DNA from: Oscillospiraceae bacterium | GTDB taxonomy: Bacteria > Bacillota > Clostridia > Oscillospirales > Oscillospiraceae | DNA: 64,000 nucleotides | Direction: 5' to 3' | Assembly: GCA_910575695.1 (NCBI GenBank) | Contig: CAJTGJ010000007.1 | Span: 1 to 64,000, forward strand | Part shown: positions 27,417 to 34,646 of the stretch, one piece after another | Layout: each line of letters starts with the position of its first letter | Position numbering within the stretch: position 1 is the stretch's first letter | Made by a program: the position numbers and the translations under genes | Notes under the pieces: generated by a model | What the model saw: the letters and a program-made list of their open reading frames with translations, nothing else | Databases searched by the model: none | What the model was told of the DNA's origin: nothing

Positions 27417-28017
27417 CAAGGAATATGTCTTAGGCAATAAGGCGCGGGAGCTGCTGACCTACACCAATCAGGCGACGAAGATCGTCACCGACGACGTGAG
27501 CCAAAGGGACGTGCGGAAAATCCTACAGAAAATCGCCGCCCTCGACGACATCCGGGACGTGAAACAAGTGTGCGGGAAGATGATAGGCTACCTCGACAAG
27601 AAGGACAAACAGGGATTTACCAAGGCTGCGTACCGCTGTTACGGCGAGGATATGAGGAAGACCGCAAAGGGCATTGTCCGGGACATCCACGCAGCCAACG
27701 GGAAGATGTTTGTCATTGAGTATGAAGAACGCCTACGCCTTATCGGCCAAATTCTTGACGGGTGCAGCCTCATGTTGGAGTACATCCAAATCTGTCTTGA
27801 CATGGGCATTATCTCGCTTGAGAAAAGCAAGGTCTGGACAAAAAAGGTGCTGGACGTGAAGTTTATGTCCGCGTCGTGGAAGAAAAACGACGGGGCGAGG
27901 GCGAAGAAACTGGAAGACGAGAAGCGGGCGGAGGAATCCGCCCGGCAGGTTGCCGTTGTGAAAACCGCGATAAGCCAGTACAACGCCGAAAGAAAGGTTC
28001 AGCCAAACAGAATTTAG
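27409..28017 (+). CDS. avd: DGR accessory variability determinant (Avd-like)
   Basis: The ATG at 27409 gives a 202-residue, highly basic helical protein. It has the Avd-like four-helix layout: LGNKARELLTYTNQATKIV, IRDVKQVCGKMIGYLD, KTAKGIVRDIHAANGKMFVIEYEERLRLIGQILDGCSLMLEYIQICLDMG, and a Lys/Arg-rich tail. Avd forms a pentameric barrel that binds the reverse transcriptase and template RNA. The position directly before TR and RT supports the call. The C-terminal extension beyond residue 165 is longer than in the classical 128-residue Avd. Confidence 0.8.
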   Translation: MADKEYVLGNKARELLTYTNQATKIVTDDVSQRDVRKILQKIAALDDIRDVKQVCGKMIGYLDKKDKQGFTKAAYRCYGEDMRKTAKGIVRDIHAANGKMFVIEYEERLRLIGQILDGCSLMLEYIQICLDMGIISLEKSKVWTKKVLDVKFMSASWKKNDGARAKKLEDEKRAEESARQVAVVKTAISQYNAERKVQPNRI

Positions 28018-28065
28018 ATACTCGGCGGAGGCATCCGCCTTGTGTTAGGGTGCGGCCCGTATTTT

Positions 28066-28203
28066 TTCCGCGTCGAACTGGTGGCTCCGTTGCCCCTATT
28101 GCAACTCCAACAACGGTGCGACGAACGCGCAGAACGTGAACTCCAATGGCAGTTGGAACAACAACAACTGCTCCAACTCGTATGGCATCCGCCCCGCTCT
28201 GAT
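28066..28203 (+). repeat. DGR template repeat (TR)
   Basis: The 138-bp segment matches 30135-30272 with 11 differences. Ten of these are at TR adenines: 28103, 28112, 28121, 28124, 28125, 28133, 28134, 28139, 28140 and 28157. The other is a C/T at 28199 near the 3' end. Adenine-only substitution is the hallmark of diversity-generating retroelements. In the frame of the target gene, TR has AAC codons at six of the seven changed codons. Confidence 0.96.
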
Positions 28204-28436
28204 GGAACGCGAGAATTAGTAGCCCGGTAAAACGGGCGAAAACAGTGCACCATCATCAAAGGGGGCCGCATCCTGTCGAAAGCCTGCGCGTGGGCTGACG
28301 ACAAACACATCACACCGAGGCGGGCCGTCCTTGATGGGACGCAGCCCGCTACCGTGGGGGAGCGGGCCGGTGTTAGGCATGGGCTGGCCGACCTCCCCCT
28401 ATCCCCGGCCAGCCAAGATTTTAGGTGATTCATGGC
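28204..28436 (+). other. Non-coding DGR spacer between TR and RT, structured
   Basis: No gene is seen. A hairpin GCCCG-GTAAAA-CGGGC lies at about 28221-28236, just after TR. A longer one, GGCTGGCC to GGCCAGCC (about 28382-28413), lies shortly before the RT start. In the BPP-1 element, RNA downstream of TR is needed for priming and cDNA synthesis, so this spacer is probably part of the template RNA. Confidence 0.55.
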
Positions 28437-29627
28437 ATGACCTACGAAGAAATGTGCCAGTTTGAAACGCTTTACAAGGCGTATCTTTCGGCACGAAAAG
28501 GAAAGCGGAGCAAGGCCGGAACCGCCCAATATGAGGCAAACGCCCTGGCCTGCACGGAAAAGCTATCGCGGCTCCTGCTGACCAAAACCTATCGGCCAAG
28601 CAAGTTTGAAATCTTCAAGGTGTACGAACCGAAGGAGCGGGACGTACAAGCTCCGGCATTTGTGGACAAGGTAGTGCTTCACGCCGCTACCGACAACATC
28701 CTGTATGAGGCGATCACCAAGAGCTTTATCCGGGACAACTATTCCAGTCAGAAGGGAAAGGGAACACACGACGGCCTCGCACGGCTCAAGCTCCAGATGG
28801 TCACATACTACCGCCGTTACGGGACGGCGGAGGGCTGGATAGTTAAAGCAGACGTTCGCCGCTTTTTCGCATCTATCAGCCACAGGAAACTAAAGCGCTT
28901 GCTCAAAAGGCTTTTCATCCGGCGCGGCCTCGACATGGAGCTGTACGACCTGCTCTGCACCTACATCGACGCTTCGGACGGCCTGCCGCTGGGCTACCAG
29001 ACGAGCCAGCTTTTCGCCCTCTTATTCTTGGACGAGTTTGACCATTGGATAAAGGAGGAGAAGGGCTGCGAGTTCTACGGTAGGTACATGGATGATTTTT
29101 ATATCATCGTGCGGACAAAAGAGGAGACGCAGCAGCTCTTGGCAGAAATCCGGGAATGGATGGACGGCCTTGAGCTTGAATTGAACCAGAAAACAGGCAT
29201 CTTCCCGCTGCGGAACGGTATCGACCTCTTGGGCTTCCACAGCTACCTCACCGAGAGCGGAGCCTGCATCCAAAAGCTGCGAAAGGACGGAATCGAGAGA
29301 ATCCAGTCACGCATCCGCTATTGGAGGGAGGCATACCCCGCCGGAGAGATCACCAAGGAGAAAATCATAGACCAATTCCAAGGGTGGGACGCACACGCGG
29401 CCCACGGCGACACTCACGCATTACGGCAGAAGTACGCCGAACAGGTGGGGGAGATCATCGGGGAAGTGCCGAAAATCCACAGGAAAATCAACTCCACCAA
29501 AGAGGCCCGCATCCGCAGGAGGGCGAAACAGCAACGGTGCATCCAGAAGAAAAAGGGTGCGCCGATTTCTTTTGCCCGGCCAGCAATGGAAGGGCCGCGC
29601 CCGGACGACATTCCGCCGTGGATGTAA
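28437..29627 (+). CDS. DGR reverse transcriptase
   Basis: I chose the ATG at 28437, with TTAGGTGAT upstream; a GTG at 28425 is the alternative. The product has 396 residues. It carries RT motifs KADVRRFF (137-144), LPLGYQTSQ (183-191, the SQ variant that marks DGR enzymes instead of the SP of group II intron enzymes) and the catalytic YMDD (217-220). There is no maturase or endonuclease domain. It copies TR RNA into cDNA with random bases opposite adenines, which then replaces VR. Confidence 0.95.
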   Translation: MTYEEMCQFETLYKAYLSARKGKRSKAGTAQYEANALACTEKLSRLLLTKTYRPSKFEIFKVYEPKERDVQAPAFVDKVVLHAATDNILYEAITKSFIRDNYSSQKGKGTHDGLARLKLQMVTYYRRYGTAEGWIVKADVRRFFASISHRKLKRLLKRLFIRRGLDMELYDLLCTYIDASDGLPLGYQTSQLFALLFLDEFDHWIKEEKGCEFYGRYMDDFYIIVRTKEETQQLLAEIREWMDGLELELNQKTGIFPLRNGIDLLGFHSYLTESGACIQKLRKDGIERIQSRIRYWREAYPAGEITKEKIIDQFQGWDAHAAHGDTHALRQKYAEQVGEIIGEVPKIHRKINSTKEARIRRRAKQQRCIQKKKGAPISFARPAMEGPRPDDIPPWM

Positions 29628-29649
29628 TACAAACACAGGAGGTAATTTT

Positions 29650-31509
29650 ATGGCATCTGTTGCACTTAGCAACAAAGCCGTCGGCTCGACCGTCAAACTG
29701 AAAGTCGGCGGCACACCGCGAAACTTCATCGTGTTACACAAAGGCAGGCCCAGCACCGCCTACGACGCGAGCTGTGACGGCGTTTGGCTGTTGATGGAGG
29801 ACATCTACGAAAACCGCCAATGGCACAGCAGCAACGTCAACGACTACGCCAACAGCACCATCCACGCCTATCTGAACAGCACTTTCTTGGGGCTGTTTGA
29901 CAAGGACATCCAAGCCCAAATCAAGCAGGTCAAGCTCCCGTATCGGCCCGGCTCCGGCTACGGAACGAACGTCAACAGCGGGGCCAACGGCCTCTCCGCG
30001 AAAGTCTTCCTGCTTTCCGGCACAGAGGTCAGCATGGCCCATAGCTACATCCCCATCTTGGGCGCAGAGCTGGACTATTTCAAGGGATGTCAGGACACGG
30101 CGGCGGACACAAAGCGCGTGGCGAAGCTCAACGGTTCCGCGTCGAACTGGTGGCTCCGTTGCCCCTATTGCTACTCCAACTACGGTGCGGCGCGCGCGCA
30201 GCTCGTGCTCTCCAATGGCAGTTGGTACAACAACAACTGCTCCAACTCGTATGGCATCCGCCCCGCTTTGATACTTCCCTCTTCTCTCTTGGTCTCTGAC
30301 GACGGCACCGTAAACACGAACACGGCCCCGACTACGCCGGGGAGCATCACCGTCCCGGAGGGCGCAGAGGGCGGAAAGAGCATCGAGGTAACGTGGACGG
30401 CCAGCACCGACGCGGAGAACAATTTGGAGGGCTACATTGTGGAGCGCTCCACCGACGGCGGGAACACATGGACGCAGGTGTTCCAAGGTGGCGGCCTAAA
30501 GGCTACGTTTGTAGTTCCGGCGGGCAGCGAGACCATTATGTGCCGCGTGAAAGCCTACGATAGCGAGGGGCTTTACAGCGGCTACCGCAACAGCGCCCAG
30601 GTGAGTGTGTTTAACAATAACGCCCCCGGCGCACCCGGAGGAATCACGGTGCCGGAAAACGTGCTGGGCGGCGGGACGCTGACGGTGACGTGGGGCGCAG
30701 CCACCGACGCAGACAACAACCTGTCCGGCTACGAGCTTGAGCGGCAGGTGGACGGCGGCGACTGGGCGCAGGTTTACAAGGGCGCGGACACCAGCTACAC
30801 GGACACGATCACGCGGGGCTGGCAGAGCGTGAATTATCGCGTCCGGGCCTACGACACCTACAGTGCCTATAGCGCCTACACCACCGGGACGGCGCAGCCC
30901 GTGAACAACAACAGGCCCCCGGTCGTCACCTGCGACACTCCGACAGGCTCCGACCTCGGCACCCGCGCCGCAGGCTTTTCCGTCGGCTACAGTGTGAGCG
31001 ACCCGGACGGAGACCCGGTGACAGTTACGGAAGATATCGACGGCGCGGCCCTGCGCAGCTTCTCGGCGGAATCCGGCAAAGCCTACACCATGGAGCTGAC
31101 GGGCGACACCTTTATGAAACTGCTGAACGGTTCCCACGCCCTCGCCATCACCGCAGGGGACGGCAACGCCGCAGCGGTTCACAGGCTGTCCTTCACCAAG
31201 GAGGTCACCGAGGCCAGCCTTACACTGAAAGAGGCGTTCCCCGCCGACGACAAAATCTCTATCTGCGTCCTCTCCGTGGCCGGGCATATCCCGGCGGACG
31301 CAGCCTACACCGTGGAGGTCACCAACAACGCCAACGACGACAATCCGGTTTGGGAGGACTGCACCATTGAGGTGAAGAACGGCGGCAACCACATCTTCAC
31401 CAATGAGACAGCGGCGAAAGGTTTTGCTTTCAATTTCCGCGTCAATGTCCAACGGGGCGCGTCCGGCGAGGGCGGCTATATTTCCGGCATTCAAGGAGGA
31501 TTCCAGTAA
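29650..31509 (+). CDS. DGR target: tail-associated variable protein with CLec-like and Fn3-like domains
   Basis: The ATG at 29650 (after GGAGGTAATTTT) gives 619 residues. Residues 1-210 form a DUF6273-like, formylglycine/C-type-lectin-like domain, with NDYANSTIHAYLN and the terminal WWLRCPY to SYGIRPAL. VR covers residues 162-208, with varied residues 175, 178, 181, 182, 185, 187 and 193. Two Fn3-like domains follow (about 225-325 and 330-420), then two further beta domains. VR is internal, unlike the C-terminal VR of the Bordetella phage receptor protein. It is probably a receptor-binding tail protein. Confidence 0.88.
   Translation: MASVALSNKAVGSTVKLKVGGTPRNFIVLHKGRPSTAYDASCDGVWLLMEDIYENRQWHSSNVNDYANSTIHAYLNSTFLGLFDKDIQAQIKQVKLPYRPGSGYGTNVNSGANGLSAKVFLLSGTEVSMAHSYIPILGAELDYFKGCQDTAADTKRVAKLNGSASNWWLRCPYCYSNYGAARAQLVLSNGSWYNNNCSNSYGIRPALILPSSLLVSDDGTVNTNTAPTTPGSITVPEGAEGGKSIEVTWTASTDAENNLEGYIVERSTDGGNTWTQVFQGGGLKATFVVPAGSETIMCRVKAYDSEGLYSGYRNSAQVSVFNNNAPGAPGGITVPENVLGGGTLTVTWGAATDADNNLSGYELERQVDGGDWAQVYKGADTSYTDTITRGWQSVNYRVRAYDTYSAYSAYTTGTAQPVNNNRPPVVTCDTPTGSDLGTRAAGFSVGYSVSDPDGDPVTVTEDIDGAALRSFSAESGKAYTMELTGDTFMKLLNGSHALAITAGDGNAAAVHRLSFTKEVTEASLTLKEAFPADDKISICVLSVAGHIPADAAYTVEVTNNANDDNPVWEDCTIEVKNGGNHIFTNETAAKGFAFNFRVNVQRGASGEGGYISGIQGGFQ
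30135..30272 (+). repeat. DGR variable repeat (VR)
   Basis: The 138-bp copy of TR lies inside the target gene. Seven codons differ from the template: six template AAC codons now read TAC, TAC, CGC, CTC, CTC and TAC, and one ACG reads GCG. The changes are limited to 30172-30226. The 3' 46 bp are conserved apart from C to T at 30268, which fits an initiation-of-mutagenic-homology region at the 3' end. Confidence 0.96.
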
Positions 31510-31685
31510 TGGTAACGAGACGAGAAGATTCTATCAAGGAGCTGAACAAGCGCAAGACCAATGAGCAGCTTTCCGCAGAGAACGCAGCGTTGCGGAAGAA
31601 GGTCGCCACGCTTGAGGGACAGCTCACCGACACGCAGATTGCGCTCTGCGACGTTTATGAGGCCCTTGTTGGAGGTGAGCAGTAA
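31509..31685 (+). CDS. Small coiled-coil phage protein
   Basis: The ATG overlaps the target gene stop (TAATG). The 58-residue product is charged and helical (KELNKRKTNEQLSAENAALRKKVATLEGQL, then ALCDVYEALVGG). Short proteins of this type precede XkdX-like genes in clostridial phages. No function is known to me. Confidence 0.65.
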   Translation: MVTRREDSIKELNKRKTNEQLSAENAALRKKVATLEGQLTDTQIALCDVYEALVGGEQ

Positions 31686-31798
31686 TGGCGAAAATCTATG
31701 CCGACCTCATTCGCAAGGGGCTGAAAACCATTGACGACGTTCCCGCCCGTATCCGGGCGGATGTCGAGGCGCTGCTGGCGGAGACCGAAAATGAGTAG
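31685..31798 (+). CDS. CD1375/XkdX-like small protein 1
   Basis: The 37-residue protein MAKIYADLIRKGLKTIDDVP is followed by a short helix. The pattern YAxLIxxGxKTxxDVP is that of the CD1375/XkdX-like family found after tail fibre genes. It starts at the overlapping TAATG of the preceding gene. Confidence 0.75.
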   Translation: MAKIYADLIRKGLKTIDDVPARIRADVEALLAETENE

Positions 31799-31847
31799 GC
31801 TCCGGGAGTTGTTGCTGAAATTCTTGCTTAGAAAGGAGGTGCAGACC

Positions 31848-31964
31848 ATGGCTGTCGTTTACGCCACGCTCATTATCAAGGGCAAGAAGACCTTGGAGCA
31901 GGTGCCCGGCAAGCTCCGCGAGGAGGTGGAGGACATCTTGGAGACCCTTGAGGTCAATGTCTAA
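31848..31964 (+). CDS. CD1375/XkdX-like small protein 2
   Basis: The 38-residue protein starts at ATG 31848 after AAAGGAGGTG. Its sequence MAVVYATLIIKGKKTLEQVP is a diverged paralogue of the gene at 31685. A longer in-frame start at 31791 exists but is less likely given the strong ribosome binding site. Confidence 0.75.
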   Translation: MAVVYATLIIKGKKTLEQVPGKLREEVEDILETLEVNV

Positions 31965-31977
31965 GAACCGCCGCGAA

Positions 31978-32007
31978 AAGGCCGCCCCCTGATATGGGGG
32001 TGGCCTT
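31978..32007 (+). other. Strong hairpin before lysis genes
   Basis: AAGGCCGCCCCC (31978-31989), loop TGATAT, GGGGGTGGCCTT (31996-32007): a 12-bp stem with one G-U pair and no T-run. It separates the tail genes from the lysis genes and may act as a partial terminator or an mRNA 3'-end stabiliser. Confidence 0.55.
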
Positions 32008-32044
32008 CGCACACAAAGACGTATTTTGCAAGGAGGTATGGGCC

Positions 32045-32383
32045 ATGACGCAGGATGAAATGGCCGTGAAGCTGGTGGAGGTTGATGCCCGGAGCAAATC
32101 AAACACCCACCGGCTGGACGATATGGACGAGAAGGTGGACACGCTGCAACGCCTGACTACAGCAGTAGAGGTTATGGCAACGGAGCAGAAACACCAAAGC
32201 GAAACTATGGCGGAGATCAAGACGGACGTTACCGCACTGGGAAAGAAAGTGGATGCCATTGAAAAGAAACCGGGCAAGCGCTGGGACGGCATGGTAGAGA
32301 AAATTATCTACGGCATTGTCGGCTCCCTCGTTACCGCGCTGGGCGCTGGGATTCTCTACTTGCTGGCGGCAGCGGCGAAATGA
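32045..32383 (+). CDS. XhlA-like holin-associated membrane protein
   Basis: The ATG at 32045 gives 112 residues. A coiled coil (about residues 15-75) is followed by one C-terminal membrane segment (IIYGIVGSLVTALGAGILYLLAA). This is the layout of XhlA/hemolysin-like proteins that accompany phage holins. It overlaps the next gene by 4 bp. Confidence 0.75.
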   Translation: MTQDEMAVKLVEVDARSKSNTHRLDDMDEKVDTLQRLTTAVEVMATEQKHQSETMAEIKTDVTALGKKVDAIEKKPGKRWDGMVEKIIYGIVGSLVTALGAGILYLLAAAAK

Positions 32384-32772
32384 GAACCGCACTTATCGCC
32401 GGGGCCGCCCTCCTTGTGGGGGTGGCCCTCGGCTATTTCTCAAGCCTGCGTACAATCCGCGTTCTGCGCCGGAGGGTGAGGGAGCTTCGCGCTGGACGGG
32501 ACGGGCCGCAGACAGAGACGATGAAGCGGGTATTGTGGGCCTGCGTTCTCAACGGCTTCGCTTGGGTATGGTGCAGCTACGTTTTGGCTGCGCTGGACAA
32601 GCCGCAGATAGCAGAGAGCCTATCCCAAGTGGCGCTGGCCGAGATCATCGTCCCGGTCGCGGTTTACGCGGGCAAATCCGCCATTGAGAACTTGAGCAAA
32701 AACAACCACTGGCCCGATAAGGCGGCCACCGACAGCGGCAGCGAGTCGGAGGAGCCGCCGGACGGGGGCTAA
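32380..32772 (+). CDS. Phage membrane protein of lysis region
   Basis: The 130-residue protein has an N-terminal membrane segment (ALIAGAALLVGVALGYF), a basic stretch, and two further hydrophobic segments around residues 50-65 and 85-100 (FAWVWCSYVLAAL, EIIVPVAVYAGKSAIENL). The last part is acidic. The second half resembles small membrane proteins often found beside phage holins. An antiholin or accessory holin role is possible. Confidence 0.6.
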   Translation: MRTALIAGAALLVGVALGYFSSLRTIRVLRRRVRELRAGRDGPQTETMKRVLWACVLNGFAWVWCSYVLAALDKPQIAESLSQVALAEIIVPVAVYAGKSAIENLSKNNHWPDKAATDSGSESEEPPDGG

Positions 32773-32789
32773 CAGAAAGGAGAACATCT

Positions 32790-33728
32790 ATGACAGAACA
32801 GGAATTGAGGCAGCAGGTAGTCAGTATCGCGCAGGGGTGGATTGGCTGCAAGGAGAGCAACGGCACCCACAAGCCCATTATCGACCTCTACAACAGCCAC
32901 AAGCCTCTTGCGCGGGGCTACCCTGTGAAGTACACCGACGCATGGTGCAGCACCTTCGCCAGCGCCTGCGCGATCAAGGCCGGGCTGACCGACATCATCC
33001 CGACAGAGTGCGGCTGCGGCAAGCACGTTGAGCTGTTTAAGAAGCTGGGAAGCTGGCAGGAGAACGACGCTTATGTGCCGTCCCCCGGCGACTATATCTT
33101 CTACGACTGGCAGGACGGCGCGAACTACGCCACCACGGACAATACCGGGGCACCCGATCATGTCGGCATCGTCGAAAAGGTCAGCGGGCAGACCATCACC
33201 GTCATTGAGGGCAACATGAGCAACGCCGTCGGGCGGCGCACCCTCAAGGTCAACGGGCGCTATATCAGGGGCTACGGCGTTCCCAAGTACAGCAGCAAGG
33301 CCAAGGACACCGGGACGGGCGGAGGGGCCTCCACGGGCACCACAGCGCCCTCCACGGGCCTTTCCGTGGGCGACGTGGTAGACTTCACGGGCACCACGCA
33401 CTACGCCAGCAGCAACGCCACCAGCGGCTCCCCCTGCAAGCCCGGTAAGGCCAAGGTAACGGCGCTGGCACAGGGCGCGAAGCACCCCTATCACCTCGTC
33501 AAGGTAAGCGGGGGAGGCTCCACCGTCCACGGCTGGGCAGATGCCGGGGACATCGGCGGCACCGCAGGGAGCGCGGCCCGGACGTACACAGTCCGTAGCG
33601 GCGACAGTCTTTGGGCTATCGCCGCCAAGCAGCTCGGCAACGGCAGCCGCTACACAGAAATCAAGGCTCTCAACGGCCTCAAGAGCGACACCATCCACCC
33701 CGGACAGGTGTTGAAGCTCCCGGATTAA
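32790..33728 (+). CDS. Endolysin: CHAP amidase/peptidase, SH3-like linker, LysM
   Basis: The 312-residue protein has three parts. The N-terminal domain is CHAP/NlpC-like, with the catalytic Cys in TDAWCSTFAS and the His in APDHVGIVEKV. The middle domain (about 185-255) is beta-rich and SH3-like. A C-terminal LysM (YTVRSGDSLWAIAAKQLG to HPGQVLKLPD) binds peptidoglycan. There is no signal peptide, so export depends on the neighbouring holins. Confidence 0.9.
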   Translation: MTEQELRQQVVSIAQGWIGCKESNGTHKPIIDLYNSHKPLARGYPVKYTDAWCSTFASACAIKAGLTDIIPTECGCGKHVELFKKLGSWQENDAYVPSPGDYIFYDWQDGANYATTDNTGAPDHVGIVEKVSGQTITVIEGNMSNAVGRRTLKVNGRYIRGYGVPKYSSKAKDTGTGGGASTGTTAPSTGLSVGDVVDFTGTTHYASSNATSGSPCKPGKAKVTALAQGAKHPYHLVKVSGGGSTVHGWADAGDIGGTAGSAARTYTVRSGDSLWAIAAKQLGNGSRYTEIKALNGLKSDTIHPGQVLKLPD

Positions 33729-33741
33729 GAAGGAGGACAAC

Positions 33742-34293
33742 ATGAAAGAATTTCTCTCTACTCTGCTGCTGGCGGTCGTGACAGCCGCCGTCCCCGTACT
33801 CACCAGCTATGCCATCGGCTACATCCGGCAGGCCGGGAAACGGGCGCAAGCCAGCACCGACGACATCAAGACGCAGGGCTACATCAAGGAGATCACCGAC
33901 GCAATCTCCGACGCGGTGGAGGCCACCAGTCAGACCTATGTGGACGCGCTGAAAAAGGCCGGGAAATTCGATGCGGAGGCGCAGGCGGAGGCCGCAAAGC
34001 GGGCGCTCACCGCTTGTATCGCCTCTATCAGCCCGGCGGCCAATGCGTTCATCAAGTCCGCCTACGGGGACTTGGAGAAGTACCTCGCCAACCGCATCGA
34101 GGCGGAGGTGCGTAAGCAGAAAAAGGAGGAACCCGCAACGCTGGCCCTCCTGGTTATGGATAGCACCATCCCGGACACCAAGGCCATTGCCGCGACCTGT
34201 GCCGCAGCGACGGCGGCAGCCGTCACGCAGGTTGCCATCAACCAGCCCGGCACCGGGAAGGCCCCCGCGCCGGAGCCGGAGCAGACGGAATGA
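33742..34293 (+). CDS. LL-H family holin
   Basis: The 183-residue protein has one N-terminal membrane segment (TLLLAVVTAAVPVLTSYAIGY) followed by a long Ala-rich amphipathic helical domain. This is the form of LL-H (phage_holin_6-type) holins. It directly follows the endolysin. The C-terminal Ala/Thr/Pro extension is longer than usual. Confidence 0.75.
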   Translation: MKEFLSTLLLAVVTAAVPVLTSYAIGYIRQAGKRAQASTDDIKTQGYIKEITDAISDAVEATSQTYVDALKKAGKFDAEAQAEAAKRALTACIASISPAANAFIKSAYGDLEKYLANRIEAEVRKQKKEEPATLALLVMDSTIPDTKAIAATCAAATAAAVTQVAINQPGTGKAPAPEPEQTE

Positions 34294-34445
34294 TTGCCGT
34301 CGCCCTGGCACTTTTCGTCCTTCTTGGCATCGCCTTGAACAGAGGCCGCAGCGCCGGGCCACCCTGCAAGCCCGGCGACTGCGACACTTGCCCATTCCCG
34401 CCCTGCACAGAGGCGGAGAAGCGGAAGCACATACACGGCGATTGA
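34290..34445 (+). CDS. Small Cys-rich membrane protein
   Basis: The ATG at 34290 overlaps the holin stop. The 51-residue product has one membrane segment (IAVALALFVLLGIAL) and then a short tail with four Cys (CKPGDCDTCPFPPC) ending in HIHGD. It is the last gene of the lysis operon before a strong terminator. The function is unknown. Confidence 0.6.
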   Translation: MIAVALALFVLLGIALNRGRSAGPPCKPGDCDTCPFPPCTEAEKRKHIHGD

Positions 34446-34448
34446 TTC

Positions 34449-34492
34449 AGCCCCTCTCTCGGAGAAATCCGGGGGAGGGGCTTTCTTTTTTT
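34449..34492 (+). terminator. Terminator of the late operon
   Basis: AGCCCCTC (34449-34456) pairs with GAGGGGCT (34475-34482), followed by TTCTTTTTTT. It ends the late transcript that begins near 1000. The genes to its right have their own promoters. Confidence 0.85.
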
Positions 34493-34516
34493 GCCCAGAC
34501 GCAACCGGGAACGCAC

Positions 34517-34627
34517 TTGTGCAACCTGCACAAAACTTTTTGAAAAAATTGTGCAAATATAATTGACTTTGCCCCAAATAGGGGCTATAATAAAGCTACA
34601 GTTAAACGAGTTACCCGAAACGGGGCA
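34517..34627 (+). promoter_or_regulatory. Regulated promoter 1 of right-hand accessory region
   Basis: TTGACT (34563-34568) and TATAAT (34586-34591) are 17 bp apart. The spacer holds a perfect palindrome GCCCCAAATAGGGGC (34571-34585), and a second site CCCGAAACGGGG (34614-34625) lies downstream; centres are 41 bp apart. Upstream are TTGTGCA-ACC-TGCACAA (34517-34533) and another TTGTGCA (34549-34555). A repressor binding the CCC-N5-GGGG sites would block RNA polymerase directly. Confidence 0.7.
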
Positions 34628-34646
34628 TCAACAGGAGGTACACATT

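Noticed and set aside
28042..28230. Small open frame covering the template repeat
   Set aside because: It runs through TR in a frame different from the target protein and has no ribosome binding site. TR is a non-coding template.
28437..29627. Reverse transcriptase as part of a retron or group II intron
   Set aside because: The SQ motif, lack of maturase or endonuclease domains, an Avd gene and the TR/VR pair identify a diversity-generating retroelement.
31791..31964. Longer start for the second XkdX-like protein
   Set aside because: The ATG at 31848 has AAAGGAGGTG directly upstream and gives the usual family length.
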